Shown in pieces: positions 16,552-25,158 of a stretch of 64,000 nt of DNA. Source of the DNA: Methanomicrobia archaeon (lineage in GTDB: Archaea > Methanobacteriota_B > Thermococci > Methanofastidiosales > NM3); assembly GCA_030603445.1 (NCBI GenBank), contig JAUVXU010000007.1, positions 22,019 through 86,018 of the forward strand, written 5' to 3'. Below the pieces are notes generated by a model. That model ran no database searches, had not been told where the DNA came from, and was given only the letters and a program-made list of their open reading frames with translations. Each line of letters starts with the position of its first letter. Position 1 is the stretch's first letter. Made by a program: the position numbers and the translations under genes.

Positions 16552-18063
16552 TTGAATGTTTCAGATAATTCTAGCATTATCAATAATTTATCAAATGATG
16601 AGAAGTTATTGTTAAAGCGTTTAATTGCGATTAAGAATGAAAAAGCAACTGTGACAGAGCTTGAGGACAAGGACATGCCATCAGTTGCAATCAATCGCGC
16701 TGCACTTGGATTGGAGTCAAAAAGGCTTATTACAATAAAAGAATCTTTAAAAAAACGTATTATTATTACCAAAGAAGGAAAATCTCTCAAAAAATCAGTG
16801 CCAGAGCGCGAAGTTGGGGAGAAGATTGTTTCTAGTGGATGTAAAGTTGTATTTCTTGATGATCTGGGCATTGACAAGCGCGTAGTAGGAATTGCTATGG
16901 GCTGGCTTAGAAAACGAGAATGGGCAATAGTATCCAAAGAAGATGGAAAAATTAAGGTTTCTTTAACCGAGAAAGGCATAAAGGAGCTTTCTAGCCCTTC
17001 ATGGATTCAGGAGATATTAAGTAAGGTAGAAAAAGAATGCGTTTATCTTGACGAGGGTATATCATCTGAACAATATTCTATCTTGAAAGGTAGAAAAGCT
17101 GTCGATATAAGGGAGGAGAAGGAACGCTATCTTGAACTTGAAGTCAGAGGCAGGGAAATAGCACCAGAAGAGCTGTTGGTTCATAAGAAGATTTCACAGC
17201 TAACAGCAGAGCTGCTAAGAAATAATAAGTGGCGCGATTGCGAATTCAAGCGTTTTGACGTCTCTTTGCCTGTGAAAAGAATTTATCCTGGCAAGAAACA
17301 ACCTTATCTCGCTTTTCTCGATGATTTAAGATCTACTCTTGTTGCATTGGGATTCCAAGAGATGCGTGGCCCTCTAATAGAAACAGAGTTCTGGAACTTT
17401 GATGCACTGTTCCAACCACAGAATCATCCTGCCAGGGACTGGACAGATACATATCGTTTAATACACCCAAAAAAGGGGCATTTGATAGATGAAGGTGTGG
17501 TTCAGGCAGTAAAGGCGGCCCATGAATCTTCTTGGAAATATATGTGGGGGCCAGAAAAAGCAAGAAATCTCATGCCTCGTGCACACGGCACTTGCCTTTC
17601 TGCACGACAATTGCAAATGGGTATTGAAGTGCCAGGGAAATACTTCTCTATCGCCCGTTGTTTCAGACCAGATGTGCTCGATAAGACGCACCTTATAGAA
17701 TTCAATCAGATTGAGGGCATAATTTGCGATCCTTCTTTAAATTTCAAGAATTTGCTTGGAGTATTAAAACAGTTCGCAATCGAGATTGCGGGCGCAAAAG
17801 ATGTACGTTTTTATCCAGATTATTATCCATTTACTGAACCTTCAGTACAGATGTCTGCAAAACACCCAGAACTTGGGTGGGTGGAATTTGGTGGAGCCGG
17901 TATTTTCAGAAAAGAGCTTACAGAACCATTGGACGTATCAATACCTGTTATCGCATGGGGGCTTGGAGTAGATAGGCTTGCCATGTTCAAGTTAGAGATT
18001 GACGATATTCGCTTCTTGTTTTCGGATGATATTGTTTGGTTGCGTGATGAGGCGATGATCTAA
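16552..18063 (+). CDS. pheS: phenylalanyl-tRNA synthetase alpha subunit
   Basis: 503 residues, the usual archaeal/eukaryal PheS length. It has N-terminal winged helices and a class II catalytic core: FQEMRGPLIETEFWNFDALFQP (motif 1/2 region), KYFSIARCFRPD (motif 2) and GWGLGVDRLAM-like VIAWGLGVDRLAMFK (motif 3). It attaches Phe to tRNA-Phe as an alpha2beta2 enzyme. The start is TTG 16552 with GGGGG upstream, and the first ATG is far inside. It overlaps pheT by one base. Confidence 0.95.
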   Translation: MNVSDNSSIINNLSNDEKLLLKRLIAIKNEKATVTELEDKDMPSVAINRAALGLESKRLITIKESLKKRIIITKEGKSLKKSVPEREVGEKIVSSGCKVVFLDDLGIDKRVVGIAMGWLRKREWAIVSKEDGKIKVSLTEKGIKELSSPSWIQEILSKVEKECVYLDEGISSEQYSILKGRKAVDIREEKERYLELEVRGREIAPEELLVHKKISQLTAELLRNNKWRDCEFKRFDVSLPVKRIYPGKKQPYLAFLDDLRSTLVALGFQEMRGPLIETEFWNFDALFQPQNHPARDWTDTYRLIHPKKGHLIDEGVVQAVKAAHESSWKYMWGPEKARNLMPRAHGTCLSARQLQMGIEVPGKYFSIARCFRPDVLDKTHLIEFNQIEGIICDPSLNFKNLLGVLKQFAIEIAGAKDVRFYPDYYPFTEPSVQMSAKHPELGWVEFGGAGIFRKELTEPLDVSIPVIAWGLGVDRLAMFKLEIDDIRFLFSDDIVWLRDEAMI

Positions 18064-19724
18064 TGCCTACCATTACAATTTCTAAGGACGATATTTCTCG
18101 CCTTTTGGGAAAAGAAATATCTTTAGAAGAACTTGATGAACTTATCTTGTATGCAAAAGGAGAGATCGATGGAGTCGATGGGGATTTGATTAAAGTAGAT
18201 CAAAAGGACACGAATCGCCCTGATTTATGGTCTACTGAAGGTATAGTTCGCCAGCTGCGCGGAACGTTAGGTGTGGAAAGTGGGATGCCCAATTATGAAA
18301 TAATAAAAAGCGATATCAACATCTATGTGGACCCCCTACTAAAAGATGTACGGCCTTGTTGCGTCAATGCAGTGGTAAAAGGGCTTGATATCGATGAGGC
18401 GTTTTTGTCCCAAATAATACAATTACAGGAAAAGATAGCTCTGACATTTGGCAGGAAGAGACGCGAGGTGGCTGTTGGAATAATAGATTTTGATAAGATA
18501 ACTCCACCGATATACTACAAGGCAACTAAACCAGATGAGAATGCTTTTATCCCGCTTGCTTTTGAAAAGCCACTTACTCCTAGAGATATACTTGAGCGGC
18601 ACCCAAAGGGAAAGGAGTATAGGCATCTAGTAGATAAAAGCGAGATATACCCCATTTTGGTAGATTCAGATGGTGTCGTTCTTACCATGCCGCCAATAAT
18701 AAATTCGGAGCATACAGGAAAAGTTACCACAGAAACAAAAAATATATTCATCGATGTGACCGGATTTAACATAGAAACCCTTAAGACAGCGCTCAATGTG
18801 ATCGTATCTGCATTTGCAGAGCGTGGAGGTAAGGTATACAGCGTGACCGTTAATTATCCTGATGAATCTATAAGTGTCCCAGACATGACGCCTGTAACTT
18901 TTTCAATTGAAAAACAATACATTTGCTCAACGCTTGGAATAGATTTAGATAATTCAGATATCATACGCTTGTTAGGCAATATGCGCTATGATGCAACGAT
19001 AAAGGATGAAACGATAAGTGTGACCTATTTGCCGTATCGCAAGGATATAATGCATGCAAGCGATGTCATAGAGGATATCTGCATAGCATATGGCTATAAT
19101 AATATTCTCCCAGAAACACCCACTCTTTACACTATAGGAAGACAGTTGCCCATTTCCAGGAAATTGCTTATTGCCCGTGAGCTAATGATAGGGCTTGGTT
19201 TTCAGGAGATTGTGTCTTTCACGTTATCTAACAACGAGGCATTATTTGGGAAAATGAGGCTTTCACGTCCAGATGATATAGTTGAGATAGAGAATCCTGT
19301 TGCCGTGTCATGGTCTGTATTGAGGAACTGGCTAACACCATCATTGATGGCGTTCTTATCTAAGAACACGCATCATGATTATCCTCAAAATCTCTTTGAG
19401 GTATCTGAAGTGGTAAGTACAGATGAAAACAAAGAGACGATGGTTGACAGCAGATATAAGCTAGCTTTCTCAATTTGTCATTCACAGGCGAATTACACAA
19501 AAGCAAGAGAGGTCCTGGATAGCTTTATGTTAAACACAGGCATATCATACTGTGTGGAGACAGATACTCACCCGTCATTTCTTGATGGGCGCATAGGTAA
19601 GATAATGGTAAATGGAAAGGAACGGGGCATCATAGGAGAGATACACCCAGAAGTTATTGAAAATTGGGGAATTGAGTCTCCTATAGCGATAGTAGAGTTT
19701 GAATTAGAAAAGATTTTAGAATGA
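18063..19724 (+). CDS. pheT: phenylalanyl-tRNA synthetase beta subunit
   Basis: 553 residues, typical of archaeal PheT, which is shorter than the bacterial form because it lacks the C-terminal anticodon domain. KVDQKDTNRPDLWSTEG is the B1-type opening. The B3/B4 editing domain follows (GRKRREVAVGIIDF; PPIINSEHTGKVT), and then the catalytic-like domain (DVIEDICIAYGYNNI; ENPVAVSWSVLRNWLTPSL). It is directly coupled to pheS (TAATG). Its stop overlaps the convergent asparagine synthetase by nine bases. Confidence 0.95.
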   Translation: MPTITISKDDISRLLGKEISLEELDELILYAKGEIDGVDGDLIKVDQKDTNRPDLWSTEGIVRQLRGTLGVESGMPNYEIIKSDINIYVDPLLKDVRPCCVNAVVKGLDIDEAFLSQIIQLQEKIALTFGRKRREVAVGIIDFDKITPPIYYKATKPDENAFIPLAFEKPLTPRDILERHPKGKEYRHLVDKSEIYPILVDSDGVVLTMPPIINSEHTGKVTTETKNIFIDVTGFNIETLKTALNVIVSAFAERGGKVYSVTVNYPDESISVPDMTPVTFSIEKQYICSTLGIDLDNSDIIRLLGNMRYDATIKDETISVTYLPYRKDIMHASDVIEDICIAYGYNNILPETPTLYTIGRQLPISRKLLIARELMIGLGFQEIVSFTLSNNEALFGKMRLSRPDDIVEIENPVAVSWSVLRNWLTPSLMAFLSKNTHHDYPQNLFEVSEVVSTDENKETMVDSRYKLAFSICHSQANYTKAREVLDSFMLNTGISYCVETDTHPSFLDGRIGKIMVNGKERGIIGEIHPEVIENWGIESPIAIVEFELEKILE

Positions 19725-21029
19725 GTTTACTATCATTTCAAGAGGTCCAGTATATCCCTCTTCTTTTGCCTTTTCTTTAGTGTACGAGCGTTCTTTTGCC
19801 ATTTTTTGTAATATGGTGTGTATGCCACAACCATATTGCATTGCCTTTTTGTTGCGAATACATATTTCCATAGGGAGGCAGTTTTTTTCAGCTATTTTCC
19901 TAAGCACGATTTTATTATGTAGTACATTAATTTTTGTCATAGTTTCTGTAGACAGTGCAATAGATGCGAGTTCTGGTGTGAGGTATGGTGTTGAGAGGTG
20001 GCTTCCTCCTGCTTTTACAGCGAGCTGATCTCTTTCCAAGTTTTTTTCGCTTAGATTAATAATATCATACAGCTGTATTTTCTCGAATTCTTCTGGTGAT
20101 TTTTTATATGCTTCATTATATCTGAAATATCCTCCGAAAAGCTCATCGGCCCCCTGTCCAGATATCAAAAGATCCGCTTTAGTGTGGAGTGCTGCAAGAT
20201 AAGAAGGCAAGGCAATCTCAAAGTCAAGCACGCTCCTGCTTCCAATGGCATCGATAACAGTTCTAGCATGCTTTTCTACTACTTCTGGATCTAGCTCGAT
20301 TATATCAAGTTTCAATCCAAATAGATCCTCAAGCTTTTCGGCATTTATCCTGTCTTCTGCACATTCTGAGCCTATGGTGACAAGTGAAATATCTGCGTAT
20401 TTCATACCAATCTTTGCGAGCAGGGTGCTATCAAGCCCTCCTGAGAACATAATAGTGAGTTTTTTGTGGTGCTGTGCCCGTCGTTCTATGGCCGCCCCAA
20501 GCTCTTTTTGGATAAGTGGCATTGCAGTGAAAAAATCCAAACGTTTTTTCTTGAATTTTAGTTTTGGCCTAATATGGCGTTTTGTTATCTTTCCGTTTTT
20601 TACAACAACAGAAGAACCTTCGGGTACTCTAGCCACATTTTTTGATTTTTCAAATCCTTTTTGTGAAGTGGAAAATTGGAAAACTGGTTTCTTTTGAAAA
20701 AATAGGGGCATCTTTCCAAAATAATCTCTAGATATGCATAATTTATCAGAGTGAAATGCTGTTATGATAAATTCGCCATCTGCTTTTCTCGCTATTGCAG
20801 CAAAGGATTTAGCTATATCATCTATTGTGCCTTCATAACATGCATCTATCTCTTCATCAGAATATATATTTCCATAAAAGAATCCATCACCAAAACAGCG
20901 GCCTCTATTGCCTATCAAGGCAACACCGGGGTTTTTTACATATAATTCTCTTTCATCATTTTCTCTTATTTTTTTTGCAATGGACTCAAGTTGGGCACTG
21001 CTTCCAAAAGAACCACATATTCCCCCCAT
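19716..21029 (-). CDS. asparagine synthetase-like amidotransferase with displaced nucleophile Cys
   Basis: 437 residues. An N-terminal Ntn-type glutaminase domain is followed by an ATP-PPi synthetase domain with SGGLDSTLLAK and SGQGADELFGGY, both intact. Family enzymes make Asn from Asp with ammonia released from Gln. The nucleophile is normally Cys2 (MCGI-). Here the protein starts MGGICGSFG, so the equivalent Cys is residue 5. It would need N-terminal trimming, as in PurF, or glutaminase activity may be lost in favour of free ammonia. The length is somewhat below that of AsnB, and a different amidated product cannot be excluded. Confidence 0.8.
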   Translation of the reverse strand: MGGICGSFGSSAQLESIAKKIRENDERELYVKNPGVALIGNRGRCFGDGFFYGNIYSDEEIDACYEGTIDDIAKSFAAIARKADGEFIITAFHSDKLCISRDYFGKMPLFFQKKPVFQFSTSQKGFEKSKNVARVPEGSSVVVKNGKITKRHIRPKLKFKKKRLDFFTAMPLIQKELGAAIERRAQHHKKLTIMFSGGLDSTLLAKIGMKYADISLVTIGSECAEDRINAEKLEDLFGLKLDIIELDPEVVEKHARTVIDAIGSRSVLDFEIALPSYLAALHTKADLLISGQGADELFGGYFRYNEAYKKSPEEFEKIQLYDIINLSEKNLERDQLAVKAGGSHLSTPYLTPELASIALSTETMTKINVLHNKIVLRKIAEKNCLPMEICIRNKKAMQYGCGIHTILQKMAKERSYTKEKAKEEGYTGPLEMIVNSF

Positions 21030-21176
21030 AATGCTAGTTTGGGATTCTCTTATATATAATTATAGCTTATTTATGAATGGGCATTTTTAAACTATTATTA
21101 TATGGGCGGCATCTATACTTAAATTTAAAAATCTCTAATTACCAAAGAACTGTAAAGATCAAAAGGTTGAGTGCAT

Positions 21177-21458
21177 ATGTGCAAGTGTATTAGAATTGTA
21201 GTTAAGGGAAAAGTTCAGGGAGTTTATTATAGGGATTCAACAAGGGCAAAAGCACAATCATTAGGAATTGTTGGGTGGGTGCGAAATCTTTCCAATGGGG
21301 ATGTGGAAGCTATGGCGATTGGAAAGGAAGAGGATTTGAAAAAAATCGTTGACTGGATGTGGGAAGGACCCACCATAGCGAAAGTTGATGAAGTATTGGT
21401 ATATGAAGAGAGGCTTATTGATGAGTTTAAAATATTTAAAGTGTTATATGCTCGTTAA
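21177..21458 (+). CDS. acylphosphatase
   Basis: 93 residues from ATG 21177 (the ORF-track start is GTG 21171, two codons earlier). It carries both family signatures: GKVQGVYYRDSTRAKAQSLG, with the catalytic Arg, and GWVRNLSNGDVEAMAIG, with the catalytic Asn. It hydrolyses acyl phosphates such as carbamoyl phosphate and 1,3-bisphosphoglycerate. Acylphosphatase folds also occur in hydrogenase maturation, but this is the stand-alone enzyme. It is convergent with the next gene and overlaps it by four bases. Confidence 0.95.
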   Translation: MCKCIRIVVKGKVQGVYYRDSTRAKAQSLGIVGWVRNLSNGDVEAMAIGKEEDLKKIVDWMWEGPTIAKVDEVLVYEERLIDEFKIFKVLYAR

Positions 21459-21772
21459 TCCTCTTTGGTAATTTCTATTGTAACATCTTTTGGCACTGCC
21501 AGCTCCGCTTCAACTTCAATAGTTTTTAGGATAGCACATGGAACAGGGCATGCAACGTGTTTTATACATTCAGATGCCTTCTTGTATACCTTGGAGTTAT
21601 TATATCCATTGAATAGATCTTTCGTAGCATCCACAATCCCAATGTTCATTTTTAAAACGTCTTCGCATCCGGATTTAATTGAAACATATACATGGCATGG
21701 TGCAACTTTTTTGGCTTCAATTATAGTTACAAAGCCACAAGGACCAGGTTCTACTTTTGTAGTCGTCGTCAT
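21455..21772 (-). CDS. small Cys-rich archaeal protein (DUF6951-like)
   Basis: 105 residues with five conserved-looking Cys: PGPCGF, PCHVY, SGCEDVL, SECIKHVACPVPCAILK. There is no CxxC pair of ferredoxin type. The start PGPCGF and the CPVPCAILK block recall a small uncharacterised family common in methanogens and anaerobic bacteria; I believe it is DUF6951, but could not check this. The arrangement suggests metal or Fe-S binding. It lies just before the promoter of the GlcD/HdrD-like operon, on the opposite strand. Confidence 0.6.
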   Translation of the reverse strand: MTTTTKVEPGPCGFVTIIEAKKVAPCHVYVSIKSGCEDVLKMNIGIVDATKDLFNGYNNSKVYKKASECIKHVACPVPCAILKTIEVEAELAVPKDVTIEITKED

Positions 21773-21902
21773 ATAAAATAAAATATATTAGATGGCATTT
21801 ATACTTTTCTGTAGGGAAAAAAGCGTATAATATTCCATAAGTAATGAATAAAATACACATACGATATATGAAAATGTCTTGTGATTTTTTTATTTTAAAT
21901 TA

Positions 21903-21999
21903 TGTTTGAAACAATAACGAAAGTTTTTTATATAACACCATAAATGTTTCAACAGCGGTAGTAATTAGATATATATTTAATACTTTTAAAGAACTACCG
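21903..21999 (+). promoter_or_regulatory. promoter, paired palindromes and leader stem of cluster 2
   Basis: A strong BRE/TATA element (CGAAAGTTTTTTATATAAC, about 21918-21936) is flanked by two palindromes, TGTTTGAAACA at 21903-21913 and TGTTTCAACA at 21945-21954. They are 42 bp apart, about four helical turns. In the leader, CGGTAGT (21956-21962) pairs with ACTACCG (21993-21999). The leader ends in AAGGAGG, giving the first gene a strong ribosome site. This looks like a regulated, highly expressed promoter. Confidence 0.5.
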
Positions 22000-22025
22000 A
22001 CCTACATTAATAAGGAGGAAGAAAT

Positions 22026-23456
22026 TTGGCAGGAGATCCAAATATCTTAAAAGAACTTCAAGGGATAGTCGGCGAAGAGCACGCAACCTCAGACACACAT
22101 ATCATGTACGCATATTCGTACGATATGTCATTTGTTAAGAATAGGTTGCCAGCATATGTCGTCATGCCCCAAACAGTCGAAGAAATTCAACAAGTAATGA
22201 AGTTTGCCAACAAAACTAAAACCCCTGTGATACCATACACAGCAGGTACTAATATAGGCGGACTTTGTATTCCAGAGAAAGACGGTACTATTGTAATGGA
22301 CCTTAAGAGGATGGATAAAATCATCAAAATCGATGAGGAATCCAGATACGCAATAATCGAACCAGGCGTATCCCATGCGCAACTTGCAGAAGAACTCTAT
22401 AAAAGGGGATTAAGGTTCGGTTGGCCTGTTGGCCCACCATCTGGGTCTGTCATGGCCTGTGCACTTTGTCATGGTATCGGGGGCATAACTGGACGATATG
22501 GCCTTAACAGTGAGCAGATTACTAGTATGGAGGTAGTCCTTCCAACTGGTGAGCTTACCCGTGCTGGGTCATGCGCCCTTCAAAAGGATGCATGGCATTC
22601 ACTTTTGCCGCTGCCTTTGGTAAATGGCTTATTTACAGGATGGCTTGGAACTACAGGTATTGTTACAAAGTTGGGTATTTTTACGCCAGCAGTACCACCA
22701 CATGTAGACATTGTTACCACAGCAACTGATAACTTAAAGGATATGTATAAGTACATGCTTGAGTTTTCAAAGTACGAGGCAGCTGATGATCTTACAGCTG
22801 TAAGTTGGTGGCTTTCACAAGTTCCAATTCCATACCCATTCAAGGCGAAACCAAAAGATGCGCCAGAATGGAACAGTTATGCTGTTTTGTATGGTTATAC
22901 GGAAAAAGAGTTGGAAGCGAAGGTCGAGATGTTCGAAACAACTGTAAAGAATCAGCAAAAGAACGGCAGCTCACTTTCAGTTACCCAGTATCCTGAGGAA
23001 GCAAAAAGGGCAAGAACAGCACTTCCATCACAAATTATCGGTTCTACGAAGAACTACTCAAAACAGGCTGGTGGAGGAATTTCATGGCCAGGCACATTTA
23101 CACCTGCTAACAAGTGGGTAGAGGTGTGGAATAAATGGGAAAAGATTTATGAGAAGAGGAACTTGTCACCGGCAGTTCGTGTCACCATGTATAGAGGTAC
23201 ACACTACGGTATGCTTAGAGCAATGACACCAATCAATAAACATTACCCAGACCAGGTAGAAAATGCAAGACTTGCTATTGTAGAAGCTCTTATGGCTATT
23301 CTCGATGCAGGAGGCATCCCCTACAAGCCACCAGTAGATTTCGCAAAGGAGATTTACTCTCGTGCGGATCCAGGGTATGTAGAGCTCCTAAAACGTGTTA
23401 AGGACTTCATAGATCCAAATCAGATCATGAATCCTGGGAAGTTATGGATTAGGTGA
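22026..23456 (+). CDS. GlcD/lactate-dehydrogenase-type FAD oxidoreductase
   Basis: 476 residues starting at TTG 22026 behind GGAGG. It has a PCMH-type FAD domain (TVEEIQQVMKFANKTKTPVIPYTAGTNIGG; FGWPVGPPSGSVMA; GITGRYGLNSEQI) and a C-terminal substrate domain ending PNQIMNPGKLW, typical of GlcD/D-lactate dehydrogenases. Such enzymes oxidise 2-hydroxy acids with FAD. The adjacent HdrD-like protein is the likely electron acceptor. The substrate is unknown: lactate, glycolate or another hydroxyacid is possible, and the SVMACALCHGIGG segment is not usual. It is the first gene of a four-gene operon. Confidence 0.88.
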   Translation: MAGDPNILKELQGIVGEEHATSDTHIMYAYSYDMSFVKNRLPAYVVMPQTVEEIQQVMKFANKTKTPVIPYTAGTNIGGLCIPEKDGTIVMDLKRMDKIIKIDEESRYAIIEPGVSHAQLAEELYKRGLRFGWPVGPPSGSVMACALCHGIGGITGRYGLNSEQITSMEVVLPTGELTRAGSCALQKDAWHSLLPLPLVNGLFTGWLGTTGIVTKLGIFTPAVPPHVDIVTTATDNLKDMYKYMLEFSKYEAADDLTAVSWWLSQVPIPYPFKAKPKDAPEWNSYAVLYGYTEKELEAKVEMFETTVKNQQKNGSSLSVTQYPEEAKRARTALPSQIIGSTKNYSKQAGGGISWPGTFTPANKWVEVWNKWEKIYEKRNLSPAVRVTMYRGTHYGMLRAMTPINKHYPDQVENARLAIVEALMAILDAGGIPYKPPVDFAKEIYSRADPGYVELLKRVKDFIDPNQIMNPGKLWIR

Positions 23457-23461
23457 TATCG

Positions 23462-24784
23462 ATGCAGTGGAATTTTAAAAACATAGACGATGAGGGAGAA
23501 TTTAACCTCGAACACTTTTTCTGGAAGTGTACAGCATGTGGTACATGTAAGAGTGGTTATACCTATGGTCCACCACCTACTTTCAGGAGGATTTGTCCCC
23601 AAGGTGAGAAATTTGGATTTGAGGGTTTCTTCGCTTCAAAAGGCAAAGCAGCACTTGCGCGCTGGATGACGTCTGATCCTATCCTCAAAAATAAATTTGA
23701 ATGGACTCCGGAGTACCTTAATACTCTTTACACCTGTATAGGATGCGGAGGTTGTCAGAATCAGTGCCTTGTTGATTTCAAGCCATTCATTATCGAAACT
23801 ATAGAAGCTATGAGGGCAAAAGCTGTAGAGGATGGACAAGGCCCTTTGAGAGAACACCACATACTTGTTACTTCAATGAAGAACAATGACAACCCGTACA
23901 CCGGACCCAGAGGTATAAGAGCTAAATGGATGAAAGGTTTGGATGTCAAAGACATTAATAAAGAAAGTTCACCTGTGCTATACTATGCCGGGTGCACACC
24001 AGCTTACAATGCGCCAGTGCGTCAGCTAGCTGTTAAGACTGTTAGCGTCTTTAATAAAATAGGCGTTGACTTCGGTGCACTTGGAAAGAAAGAAGTATGT
24101 TGTGGTTCAACAGTCCTAAGACTTGGTGCAAGAGATGAATTCAAGCGTATTGCTGAGAAGAATCTGGAACAATTTAAGTACCTCCACGATGAGCGTGGTG
24201 TTGATACAATAGTTTCATCTTGTGCAGGTTGTTACCGTTCTCTTCTTGAAGACTACGCAATCTCGGAGGAATACAAGGATTACATGGATGGCATAAAGGT
24301 CATGCATACTGCAGACTACCTCTACAAACTTTACAAGGAAGGAAAGTTCGAACCTAAGAACGAGATTAAGATGAAAGTAACCTACCACGACCCATGCCAT
24401 CTTGGCCGCCACATCAAAGAGTGGATCATAGATTGGGATGGAAGCAAGCAGTGGAAGGGTTCTTACATGGATCTTGTAGACAAAGGAACCTTTGAATCAC
24501 CACGTGAACTCATTAAAGCCATTCCTGGAATCCAGTTCGAGGAGATGCGACGCAACCAGAACAACTCATATTGTTGTGGTTCTGGCGGAGGCGTAAAGAC
24601 AGCATTCCCTGATTGGGCAGCCGAGAACGCAGCTTTGAGGGTTGAAGAAGCAGAGCAAACTGGAGCAGAGAAGATAATAACCTGCTGCCCATTCTGCCAC
24701 GCCAACCTTAACGATGGTGCCAAGGTTAAAAACTCTGCACTGAAAACTATCGATTTAGTAGAGCTTCTTGACGAAGCACTCTAA
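23462..24784 (+). CDS. HdrD/GlcF-like Fe-S protein with two CCG domains
   Basis: 440 residues from ATG 23462 (GGTGAT upstream; the ORF-track start at 23453 overlaps the glcD stop). An N-terminal ferredoxin part (CTACGTCKSGYTYG...CP; CIGCGGCQNQC) has an unusual first cluster motif. Two CCG domains follow (YYAGCTP...VCCGST...CAGCYR; YHDPCHLGRH...YCCGSGGG...CCPFCHAN). In HdrD these hold the noncubane clusters that reduce disulfides. Paired with a GlcD-like subunit, the module could oxidise a hydroxyacid and reduce a disulfide or quinone-like acceptor. No HdrE-type cytochrome is nearby, so it is probably soluble. Confidence 0.88.
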   Translation: MQWNFKNIDDEGEFNLEHFFWKCTACGTCKSGYTYGPPPTFRRICPQGEKFGFEGFFASKGKAALARWMTSDPILKNKFEWTPEYLNTLYTCIGCGGCQNQCLVDFKPFIIETIEAMRAKAVEDGQGPLREHHILVTSMKNNDNPYTGPRGIRAKWMKGLDVKDINKESSPVLYYAGCTPAYNAPVRQLAVKTVSVFNKIGVDFGALGKKEVCCGSTVLRLGARDEFKRIAEKNLEQFKYLHDERGVDTIVSSCAGCYRSLLEDYAISEEYKDYMDGIKVMHTADYLYKLYKEGKFEPKNEIKMKVTYHDPCHLGRHIKEWIIDWDGSKQWKGSYMDLVDKGTFESPRELIKAIPGIQFEEMRRNQNNSYCCGSGGGVKTAFPDWAAENAALRVEEAEQTGAEKIITCCPFCHANLNDGAKVKNSALKTIDLVELLDEAL

Positions 24785-24810
24785 TCTTTTTTTTTCTTTT
24801 TTATTTTTTA
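24785..24810 (+). terminator. T-rich stretch after HdrD-like gene
   Basis: ATC followed by T9CT6AT6: poly-T tracts without a hairpin are the usual archaeal terminator. It sits between the HdrD-like gene and the ferredoxin gene, whose own GGAGG follows at once. It may therefore reduce rather than stop transcription into the downstream pair. Confidence 0.45.
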
Positions 24811-24822
24811 GGAGGTTTAAAT

Positions 24823-25158
24823 ATGACTATTCAAGTTGACCCACAAAAATGCATTAACTGTGGTGCCTGTGAATTAGGCTGTAGCTTTTACAGGGATGAA
24901 GTTTTCACCACGATGTCTTCATCTGTTATGATGTACCGAGAGGAAAAGAGAAATTACTTTGGACTTATGCTAAAAAGAGAAGATGATATGATTCTCGGAC
25001 GACCCGAAGGCGTTGAAATACAGAAGGAAGGAGAGGCTTCCGACAGCGATGCAGGAGCATCAGCGAAACCTATTCTCCTAAGGGAACCTTGTGATGAGTG
25101 CAAAGACGCATTATGTGTGCGTTTCTGCCCAACAGGCTGTTTGATAGAGGTGGACTAA
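24823..25158 (+). CDS. ferredoxin-type subunit beside AOR-like protein
   Basis: 111 residues with AGGAGG seven bases upstream. It has two [4Fe-4S] motifs widely separated: CINCGACELGC at the N-terminus and CDECKDALCVRFCP at the C-terminus. About 55 residues lie between them, including an acidic Ala/Ser-rich linker (GEASDSDAGASAK). This is the pattern of HycB/AorB-like electron-transfer subunits. The stop is immediately followed by the start of the AOR-like gene, so the two proteins probably form a complex. Confidence 0.85.
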   Translation: MTIQVDPQKCINCGACELGCSFYRDEVFTTMSSSVMMYREEKRNYFGLMLKREDDMILGRPEGVEIQKEGEASDSDAGASAKPILLREPCDECKDALCVRFCPTGCLIEVD

